Assembly (NCBI GenBank): GCA_016650315.1
Contig: JAENVZ010000139.1
Span: forward strand, 1 to 7,186
Direction of reading: 5' to 3'
Length of the DNA: 7,186 nt
DNA from: Alphaproteobacteria bacterium
Lineage (GTDB): Bacteria > Pseudomonadota > Alphaproteobacteria > Sphingomonadales > Sphingomonadaceae
The notes under the pieces are model-generated. The model was not told the origin of the DNA, searched no databases, and saw nothing but the letters and a program-made list of their open reading frames with translations. The first letter of the stretch is position 1. Every line of letters starts with the position of its first letter. Positions 1-5,786 of the stretch are shown here, in pieces. Made by a program: the position numbers and the translations under genes.

Positions 1-304
1 AAATAAGGCCCGCAGCCATTTGCCCGCGCTCCAACATCAGCACGACCTCCAGGCTGAAGGCTGAAAACGTCGTAAAACCGCCTAGCACGCCGACTGCGAC
101 TATCAGCCGGATTTGCTCGCCTCCATCAACGAAACGCGCCAATATCCCGACCAGCAGACCCATGGCAAGTCCGCCCAGCATATTGGCCGCAAGCGTCCCC
201 CACGGATAGCCGGGACCCATCATATGGGTCATCAGCCGGCCAAGCTGGTAACGACAGGCCGCGCCAACCGCGCCGCCCGCCATGACAAGAAGGGTGTTCT
301 GCAT
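1..304 (-). CDS. crcB: CrcB fluoride ion channel, N-terminal 101 residues (cut by window edge)
   Basis: Reading leftward from an ATG at 304, the frame stays open to the window edge and gives 101 residues. It has the CrcB/Fluc signature: an N-terminal hydrophobic helix with GGAVGAACRY near residues 10-19, a TLAANMLGG stretch around residues 37-45 with the conserved Asn, and GGFTTFSAFSLE at residues 75-86. The family forms small four-helix dual-topology dimers in the inner membrane that export fluoride; usual length is about 125 residues, so roughly the last quarter is missing. A TAGGGG stretch a few bases upstream can serve as ribosome binding site, and the perfect palindrome GGGCTAGCCC (305-314) lies directly before the start. 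It sits 79 nt downstream of the MipA-like gene on the same strand. I saw no fluoride riboswitch in that gap. Identification is firm from motifs; operon membership is uncertain. Confidence 0.9.
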   Translation of the reverse strand, partial: MQNTLLVMAGGAVGAACRYQLGRLMTHMMGPGYPWGTLAANMLGGLAMGLLVGILARFVDGGEQIRLIVAVGVLGGFTTFSAFSLEVVLMLERGQMAAGLI

Positions 305-383
305 GGGCTAGCCCCTACCGGCTTTTTACGCCCAAGGAAATGGGACTTTTCCTGTCGCCTTCTCGCTTACATATTCCGGCCAA

Positions 384-1235
384 TCAGAATGTATAGGCAA
401 GACCCGCTGCGCCCATCCACTGATCCGCGTCACCAGTCTGGGCAACAATGGGGCTATCGGCATATTTGCCAAGCATCCGTCCATAGCTCAACCCTGCACC
501 GATGCTCAGGCCGTGCGTCAGGTCGCCGGTGAGATTTTTTGTCGCAAAGGCGGACAGGCGCACCGTCTTGAACCCGCTTCCTGAAACGGCATAGGCAAGC
601 AATCCGCTGGCCAACGCGCCGTCCGCCGTCACGCCGAAATAGGTCCGCCCATAGCCCTTGCCCACATAATCTGCCGACAGCGCCAGTCCGGCATAGGCCG
701 TCGTGCTGAGCGGCGTGCCATATTCGATGCTGGGCGTAATGACATAACTGTCATGCACATGGCCCATGTCTCGCAAATAGCTGACCCGGAACGACAGATT
801 GTCGTAAGCGCTGGTGATGACGCCGGTTTTGGCGATACCGACCCATCCGCCCAGTTCAAAGGCCTTGTCGATCTTTCCCAAAGCCTTGACCTGTACATCC
901 TTGATCTGGCTGTTGCGGTCGAGGCGAAGATTGGCGACGGGTCCCACTTCAAAATCCCAGCCGCCGTCATCCCCGTCGGGGAGGGCATCCACGAAGAACG
1001 TCGTGCCGCGCGTAAAGAAAACGATATTGGCAACCCGCCCGCGTATCAAAGCGGCCGGTGTTGCGACATAATCGTCCGACCCTTCATAGCTGGGCAGATA
1101 GGCACCGCCCACAGCGATGGTCAGCGTATCGGCATGAGGATCGACAAGAGGGTCAGCCGATGGTTGCGCGAAGGCCGGCGGGATCGCTATCAGCAATGAC
1201 GCTGTGGCCCATGCGGGCAGACGAGGCAGAATCAT
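384..1235 (-). CDS. MipA/OmpV family outer-membrane protein
   Basis: A 283-residue protein with a signal peptide (hydrophobic core residues 10-20, likely cleavage after AFA at 21-23). The mature part has alternating hydrophobic/polar strands and ends in YTF, the terminal aromatic expected of a beta-barrel inserted by the Bam complex. The motif YLPSYEGSDDY at residues 46-56 is typical of the MipA/OmpV family. In E. coli, MipA links the lytic transglycosylase MltA to PBP1B; other members are outer-membrane porin-like proteins, and the role here is unknown. The ATG at 1235 has a good AAGGA Shine-Dalgarno about 7 nt upstream. It starts 27 nt after the DUF2141 gene stop, so it is probably the third gene of an operon headed by the hydroxylase. 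Family call is firm; a specific function cannot be assigned. Confidence 0.88.
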   Translation of the reverse strand: MILPRLPAWATASLLIAIPPAFAQPSADPLVDPHADTLTIAVGGAYLPSYEGSDDYVATPAALIRGRVANIVFFTRGTTFFVDALPDGDDGGWDFEVGPVANLRLDRNSQIKDVQVKALGKIDKAFELGGWVGIAKTGVITSAYDNLSFRVSYLRDMGHVHDSYVITPSIEYGTPLSTTAYAGLALSADYVGKGYGRTYFGVTADGALASGLLAYAVSGSGFKTVRLSAFATKNLTGDLTHGLSIGAGLSYGRMLGKYADSPIVAQTGDADQWMGAAGLAYTF

Positions 1236-1262
1236 TGCTATTCCTTCAAATTACAGTGCGGG

Positions 1263-1703
1263 CTACAGGAAGTATTTCATCTGGATTGCGCTCAGATTCG
1301 CGCCATCGGCTGCGTCAAATTCGACGGCGTTGAAACGGGGCGGACCAAAATGCAATCGCGGATTGCGCGAAAAACCAATGCCTTCCTTTGGAATCCCCAT
1401 GAATGTGTCGAGCCGGTCATTGGCATTTTCATCATGCAGTACCGACAGGGCATAAAGACCCGGCGGCACAGCCGTAAATACTATCCCGCTGGGCTTGCTC
1501 GCCATAACGGTCAGGTGACGGCGCGCCGGATCTTTCGAACAATCCGGGAAAAATGCAGGATCGCGCGTCAGGCAAAGCTGCAACACGCCCTTGCCCGAAC
1601 GAAGCCCACCGACCGATACGGTAAGGTCATGCACCGGCACCGCGCCAGGCAAGGTAACCAGCAGCGCCGCACCTGCTATACAGAGTCCCGCTCGCCGCAT
1701 CAT
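1263..1703 (-). CDS. DUF2141 domain protein, small secreted
   Basis: From the ATG at 1703 this encodes 146 residues. An in-frame ATG at 1751 lies inside the upstream gene; 1703 (or the adjacent ATG at 1700) is preferred because AAGGG lies 5-8 nt upstream and the resulting N-terminus is a signal peptide (MRR followed by a hydrophobic run at residues 6-19). The DUF2141 signature is clear: HDENANDRLDT at residues 90-100 and GIPKEGIGFSRNP at 103-115. Cys44 and Cys55 could form a disulfide after export. The family is predicted to be a small periplasmic beta-sandwich of unknown function. The start overlaps the hydroxylase stop (ATGA at 1703-1700), implying translational coupling and a linked role. 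The HDEN...D motif resembles a metal-binding loop, but that is only inference. Confidence 0.87.
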   Translation of the reverse strand: MMRRAGLCIAGAALLVTLPGAVPVHDLTVSVGGLRSGKGVLQLCLTRDPAFFPDCSKDPARRHLTVMASKPSGIVFTAVPPGLYALSVLHDENANDRLDTFMGIPKEGIGFSRNPRLHFGPPRFNAVEFDAADGANLSAIQMKYFL

Positions 1704-2437
1704 GCCCGCCCTTCTGTTCCAAAACGGCCAAGCCCGCGATCTGTTCCACACACATGATCCCAGAAGCGGAAATAAAGCCCAAAATTACAACTATATTGCT
1801 GATGATGCCGCTGATGATGACTGGCGGTAATCAGGAAGTTGCCAGCCGGACCATGCACCAGTGCGCGGGGAAATATTTCCCACCCCATATGGTTGGCGAC
1901 ACCCATGATCGTCATGATGGCCAGCACCGCGCCCAACGCGCCGACATGGATGGGAATGATGAACACCAATGCCGGTATGACTACAGCGCCCGTCACCGCC
2001 TCCCAGGGATGAAAGCTCATCGCCGCCCAGGCAGTTGGCGGGCGGCTGGCATGATGGACAGCATGGGCGATATGGAACAGGCGCTGCCCATGCATGGCGC
2101 GATGGGTCCAGTAAAACCATGTGTCATGTGCCAACAGATAAAGAAGGATCGACAGCGGCCAATACCAGAGCGGCCAGTCACCAATGTCCATAGTGATGCG
2201 CGTCCATCCCCGGTTCTGCCAACCCCAGGCGATGATCCCCGCCGGCAACCCATAAATTGCCGCACTCGCCAGTGACCAGCCGATTTCCCGTCTGATCTGC
2301 GCGCCCAGCCCGACATAAAGTCCCCGGTGACGCAGTCGCGTGACCAAAGCAAAGCCGCCACTCGCCAGCACATAGCGGATTGCGACGATCATCGTCATTG
2401 CAAGGGCCGAAAGAAGCATCGCGGTCGGAACGGACAT
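1700..2437 (-). CDS. Sterol desaturase / fatty acid hydroxylase superfamily membrane enzyme (possible carotenoid ring hydroxylase)
   Basis: A 245-residue polytopic membrane protein with several hydrophobic segments (about 5-30, 55-72, 90-103, 148-180). It carries the histidine boxes of the di-iron fatty acid hydroxylase superfamily: HDTWFYWTHRAMH (104-116), HAVHH (125-129), His143, NH at 182-183 and HHQRHH (207-212). These ligate a di-iron centre that hydroxylates or desaturates lipids in the membrane. Being divergent from crtYI-crtB, it is a candidate for carotenoid ring hydroxylation; length and family are compatible with the 2,2'-beta-hydroxylase CrtG, and it is longer than a usual CrtZ (about 160-175 residues). 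A hopanoid or sphingolipid hydroxylase remains possible, so no symbol is given. GGGAAGG immediately upstream of the ATG at 2437 is the ribosome binding site. It heads a probable operon with the DUF2141 and MipA-like genes. Confidence 0.85.
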   Translation of the reverse strand: MSVPTAMLLSALAMTMIVAIRYVLASGGFALVTRLRHRGLYVGLGAQIRREIGWSLASAAIYGLPAGIIAWGWQNRGWTRITMDIGDWPLWYWPLSILLYLLAHDTWFYWTHRAMHGQRLFHIAHAVHHASRPPTAWAAMSFHPWEAVTGAVVIPALVFIIPIHVGALGAVLAIMTIMGVANHMGWEIFPRALVHGPAGNFLITASHHQRHHQQYSCNFGLYFRFWDHVCGTDRGLGRFGTEGRA

Positions 2438-2499
2438 GCCTTCCCATAGACCCGTTTCGTCAGGCCGTCATCCGGCATGGCATTGTCGGTTGTCCACAA

Positions 2500-2505
2500 T
2501 ATAAT
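2500..2505 (+). promoter_or_regulatory. Candidate -10 box of the crtY operon promoter, with adjacent dyad
   Basis: A perfect TATAAT lies in the 118-bp divergent region, 50 nt before the crtY start. It directly follows the dyad TTGTCCACAA (2490-2499). The matching -35 is poor (TGGCAT at 2478-2483, 16-bp spacer), which would fit an activator-dependent or regulated promoter. The call rests on the -10 hexamer and location only. Confidence 0.35.
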
Positions 2506-2555
2506 TCCCATGCCCCCCTTCCCGCCATCGCACTCACCCGTTAAGCCATGGGTGC

Positions 2556-3719
2556 ATGACCAAAACCGTTTCCTGCGACCTTGTCATATTGGGTGGCGGC
2601 CTGGCCGGAGGATTGATCGCGCTGGCGCTGGCAAAAATGCGGCCAGAGCTGAAGATCCTGCTGGTCGAAGAGGGCGAAAGCCTTGGCGGCAATCATATCT
2701 GGTCCTATTTCGCCGAGGATGTGGAGCCGCAGAATCGCTGGCTGATCGCGCCCCTCGTCACCCATGGGTGGAAGGGGTATGACGTCGCCTTTCCAGGCCA
2801 CAGCCGGCAACTGGACGCGATTTATTATTCCATCGAAAGCGAACGTTTCGATCAAGTGATCCGCGCTGCCCTGCCTCCTGCCGCGCTCATCACCGGTCGC
2901 AAGGTGCTGGCCGCCAATCCAGCGACCGCCGTGCTCGACAATGGTTTGCGCATAGAGGCGAAGGGGGTCATCGATGCACGCGGTCCGGGCGACCTTGCCC
3001 CACTCGACATCGGTTATCAGAAATTCGTTGGCCAGCTTTTATCCCTGAAAGAACCCCATTGGCGCACGCGTCCGGTCATCATGGACGCAACCGTGCAACA
3101 ATTTGATGGTTATCGCTTCGTCTATTGCCTTCCCTTCGGTCCAGCGCAGATGTTTGTCGAAGACACCTATTTCAGCAACCAGTCCGACCTCGATGAATCC
3201 GTGCTCGCCGCGCGCATTGCCGATTATGCAAAGGCGCAAGGATGGCAGGTGGACCGAATCGAACGCACCGAACGCGGTGTGCTGCCGATTTTGATGGGCG
3301 GCGATTTTACCGCATACTGGAATGGCGGGGGCAGGGACATGGCAAAGGCAGGCATGCGCGCCGCCCTGTTCCATCCCACCACCGGCTATTCGCTGCCTGA
3401 TGCTGTCCGGCTGGCCGCGTTTCTTGCGACGCTCACGGATTTTTCCGCGACCAGCCTGCATGACGCCTGTTACGGCTTTGCGCGAAATCGCTGGCATCAG
3501 GGTCAGTTCTACCATGTGCTTGACCGCATGTTGCTGCGCGCCGCCCACCCGGAGGAGCGTTACAAGATACTGGAGCGATTCTATCGCCTTGATGCAAAAC
3601 TGATCAGACGCTTCTATGCCGGTCGATCCACCATCGCCGACCGTTTTCGTATCTTGAGCGGCAAGCCGCCAGTCTCAATCGGTCGCGCCATGGCAGCGCT
3701 GGGGGAGCAGGCCGCGTGA
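2556..3719 (+). CDS. crtY: Lycopene beta-cyclase CrtY
   Basis: A 387-residue flavoprotein that converts lycopene through gamma-carotene to beta-carotene by redox-neutral ring closure at the membrane surface. The N-terminal dinucleotide fold starts at once (ILGGGLAGG, 11-19), with the acidic end of the second strand at LLVEEG (35-40). Bacterial CrtY hallmarks follow: GGNHIWSYF (44-52), YQKFVGQ (154-160), MDATVQQFDGYRF (176-188), FVEDTY (200-205, the position of the cyclase FLEET-type motif), and FHPTTGYSLPDAV (272-284). Length is normal for the family. The ATG at 2556 is chosen because the Rossmann strand begins at residue 8; there is no good Shine-Dalgarno, and a three-codon ORF (ATG at 2548) ends across this start. 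It is first in the operon, and its TGA overlaps the crtI GTG by four bases. Confidence 0.96.
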   Translation: MTKTVSCDLVILGGGLAGGLIALALAKMRPELKILLVEEGESLGGNHIWSYFAEDVEPQNRWLIAPLVTHGWKGYDVAFPGHSRQLDAIYYSIESERFDQVIRAALPPAALITGRKVLAANPATAVLDNGLRIEAKGVIDARGPGDLAPLDIGYQKFVGQLLSLKEPHWRTRPVIMDATVQQFDGYRFVYCLPFGPAQMFVEDTYFSNQSDLDESVLAARIADYAKAQGWQVDRIERTERGVLPILMGGDFTAYWNGGGRDMAKAGMRAALFHPTTGYSLPDAVRLAAFLATLTDFSATSLHDACYGFARNRWHQGQFYHVLDRMLLRAAHPEERYKILERFYRLDAKLIRRFYAGRSTIADRFRILSGKPPVSIGRAMAALGEQAA

Positions 3720-5197
3720 AGACAGCCGCAATCATAGGGGCGGGCATTGGTGGTCTGGCGCTGGCGATCCGCCTGCAATCGGCCGGTATAACAACCACGG
3801 TTGTCGAAGCGCGGGACCGTCCGGGCGGTCGGGCCTATGTCTGGGAAAAAGACGGCTTCACCTTTGATGCGGGTCCCACGGTCATTACCGATCCGGCCTG
3901 CCTTGCCGATCTGTGGCGGCTGACCGGCCATGACATGGCAGAGGATGTCGCGCTTGAACCCGTAAGCCCCTTTTACCGCCTCAACTGGCCCGATGGGACG
4001 CAGTTCGACTACAGCAATGATGAAGCATCCTTGCGCAAGGAAATTGCCAAGCTCAATCCTGCCGATATTGCCGGTTACGAGCGTTTCCTTGAATATGCCT
4101 CAGGCGTCTATGAGGAAGGCTATGTGAAGCTGGGCGCAACGCCCTTCCTCAATTTTTCCACAATGATCCGCGCCGCACCCGCGCTCGCCCGTTATCAGGC
4201 GTGGCGGTCCGTCTACAGCATCGTTTCCAGCTTCGTGAAAAGCGAAAAACTGCGTGAGGCGCTCAGTTTTCACACGCTGCTCGTCGGCGGCAATCCGATG
4301 ACGGCCAGCGGCATTTACGCCCTGATCCACAAGCTGGAACGCGACGGCGGCGTCTGGTTCGCCCGCGGCGGCACCAACAAGCTGGTTTCGGGCATGGTCG
4401 CACAATTCGAGCGGTTGGGCGGCACGCTGCGGCTGGGCGATCCGGTCGAAGAGATCGAAACCCTGGGCAACCGCGCCACAGGCGTGCGAACACGCAGCGG
4501 CTGGAGCGAGAAATTCGACGCGGTTGCCAGCAATGCCGACATCATGCACAGCTACCGCGACCTTCTGGGCACCACGATCCGTGGCCAGCGTCAAGGTGAA
4601 GCATTGGCGCGCAAACGCTGGTCGCCCAGCCTGTTCGTCGTGCATTTTGGTATCAAGGGAACCTGGCCCGGCATCCCCCACCACATGATCCTGTTCGGAC
4701 CACGTTACAAAGGCCTGCTGCAGGACATTTACGGACATGGCGTGCTGGCGCGGGATTTCTCGCTGTACCTGCACCATCCGACCATCACCGATCCCGGCAT
4801 GGCCCCCGATGGGCATTCCACCTTCTACGCACTCGCCCCGGTCCCGCATCTGGGCAAGCTGCCGATCGACTGGGATGATGTCGGCCCCGTTTACAAGGAA
4901 CGGATACTGGACGAAATCGAACGGCGGCTGATCCCCGACATCCGGTCGCGCATTGTCACCAGCTTCCATTACGCCCCGACCGATTTCGCGCATGACCTGA
5001 ACGCCCATCTGGGCAGCGCATTTTCACTGGAACCGACTCTGACCCAAAGCGCGTGGTTCCGCACCCACAACCGCGACGACATGATCCACAACCTGTATTT
5101 CGTTGGCGCGGGTACGCATCCGGGCGCAGGCATTCCTGGCGTGGTGGCCAGCGCAAAAGCCACCGCTGGACTAATAATCGAGGATTTAAGGCTATGA
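3716..5197 (+). CDS. crtI: Phytoene desaturase CrtI
   Basis: A 493-residue FAD-dependent desaturase, expected to carry out the stepwise desaturation and isomerisation of 15-cis-phytoene to lycopene. It has the N-terminal FAD-binding signature (GAGIGGL 8-14, acidic E31, RPGGRAY 35-41, FDAGPTVIT 50-58) and the C-terminal bacterial phytoene desaturase signature FVGAGTHPGAGIPG at 462-475. Length is standard. Translation starts at GTG 3716, which overlaps the crtY stop (GTGA); GGGGGAG at 3701-3707 gives a Shine-Dalgarno about 8 nt upstream, so translation is probably coupled to crtY. Whether the product is lycopene or a less desaturated intermediate cannot be read from sequence; the neighbouring lycopene cyclase argues for lycopene. 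Confidence 0.97.
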   Translation: MKTAAIIGAGIGGLALAIRLQSAGITTTVVEARDRPGGRAYVWEKDGFTFDAGPTVITDPACLADLWRLTGHDMAEDVALEPVSPFYRLNWPDGTQFDYSNDEASLRKEIAKLNPADIAGYERFLEYASGVYEEGYVKLGATPFLNFSTMIRAAPALARYQAWRSVYSIVSSFVKSEKLREALSFHTLLVGGNPMTASGIYALIHKLERDGGVWFARGGTNKLVSGMVAQFERLGGTLRLGDPVEEIETLGNRATGVRTRSGWSEKFDAVASNADIMHSYRDLLGTTIRGQRQGEALARKRWSPSLFVVHFGIKGTWPGIPHHMILFGPRYKGLLQDIYGHGVLARDFSLYLHHPTITDPGMAPDGHSTFYALAPVPHLGKLPIDWDDVGPVYKERILDEIERRLIPDIRSRIVTSFHYAPTDFAHDLNAHLGSAFSLEPTLTQSAWFRTHNRDDMIHNLYFVGAGTHPGAGIPGVVASAKATAGLIIEDLRL

Positions 5198-5208
5198 CAC
5201 CCCTATGA
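5194..5208 (+). other. Four-codon mini-ORF bridging crtI stop and LOG-gene start
   Basis: ATG ACA CCC CTA TGA begins inside the crtI stop (ATGA, 5194-5197) and ends across the start of the next gene (ATGA, 5205-5208). It could let a terminating ribosome hop from crtI to the LOG gene, where the only purine-rich sites (AGGA 5181, AAGG 5188) are poorly spaced for the 5205 start. It may also be chance. Confidence 0.3.
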
Positions 5209-5786
5209 AGCGCCTCGCCATCTATTGCGGATCAGCCACGCCTGCCGATCCCGCCTATATCGACTGCGCCCGCATGGTGGGCCGCACACTGGCGGCACGG
5301 GGCATCGGCATCGTCTATGGCGGCGGGCGGCTTGGCCTGATGGGCGCGGTGGCGGACGCGGCTCTGGATGGAGGAGGCGAAGTCATCGGAGTCATTCCCG
5401 ATGCGCTGAGCGATGCAGAGGTTGCCCATATGGGCTGCACGCAACTGCACGTCGTTCCCAACATGCATGTGCGAAAGGCGATGTTCACCGATCTGTCCGA
5501 CGGCTTCATCACCCTGCCGGGCGGCGTCGGTACGATGGACGAACTGTGGGAAGCGGTGAGCTGGGCGCAGTTGGGCTATCATGAAAAGCCGGTGGGATTG
5601 CTCAACATCAAGGGCTATTACGACCATCTGATCGCCTTTACGCATGACATGGAGCATTCCGGCTTCGTCCGGACGCAACACCGCAATATCCTGATCGTTG
5701 CCGACGAAATCGACGCGTTGCTTTCCAAAATGGCGACCTACACCCCGCATGACACCATCATCCGGATAAAGCGGGAGGACTTGTGA
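5205..5786 (+). CDS. LOG-family nucleotide 5'-monophosphate phosphoribohydrolase (TIGR00730 type)
   Basis: A 193-residue Rossmann-like cytosolic protein. Family marks are IYCGS at 6-10, the VYGGGRLGLMG block at 37-47, VIPDAL at 63-68, the R90-K91 pair in MHVRKAM, and the catalytic PGGVGTMDE at 105-113. Family members release the free base from nucleotide 5'-monophosphates; the named members activate cytokinins from N6-isopentenyl-adenosine monophosphate, others act on AMP. In many relatives the block is MHERK; here Glu is Val (residue 89), while the Arg and the PGGxGTxxE Glu (E113) are kept, so activity is plausible. It lies 7 nt after crtI and overlaps crtB by four bases, hence is co-transcribed with carotenoid genes although it has no known step in the pathway. 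The ATG at 5205 gives the canonical N-terminus. Confidence 0.93.
   Translation: MKRLAIYCGSATPADPAYIDCARMVGRTLAARGIGIVYGGGRLGLMGAVADAALDGGGEVIGVIPDALSDAEVAHMGCTQLHVVPNMHVRKAMFTDLSDGFITLPGGVGTMDELWEAVSWAQLGYHEKPVGLLNIKGYYDHLIAFTHDMEHSGFVRTQHRNILIVADEIDALLSKMATYTPHDTIIRIKREDL
5773..5779 (+). promoter_or_regulatory. Ribosome binding site of crtB that decides its GTG start
   Basis: GGGAGGA lies three to four bases before GTG 5783, which overlaps the LOG-gene stop as GTGA. It is the strongest Shine-Dalgarno of the carotenoid operon and supports initiation upstream of the repeat instead of inside it. Confidence 0.7.

Noticed and set aside
305..383. Fluoride riboswitch or terminator between the MipA-like gene and crcB.
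   Set aside because: No fluoride-riboswitch core could be recognised, and the only hairpin (AGGAAA/TTTCCT, 335-353) is 6 bp, A/T-rich and without a T tract on the minus strand.
2478..2495. Sigma-54 promoter (TGGCAT with downstream TTGTC) before crtY.
   Set aside because: The GG and GC elements do not have the required spacing, as position -12 is not GC.
4100..5008. Long minus-strand open frame of 302 codons opposite crtI.
   Set aside because: It is antisense to a clearly conserved CrtI region, has no recognisable domain, and long shadow frames are expected in G+C-rich genes.
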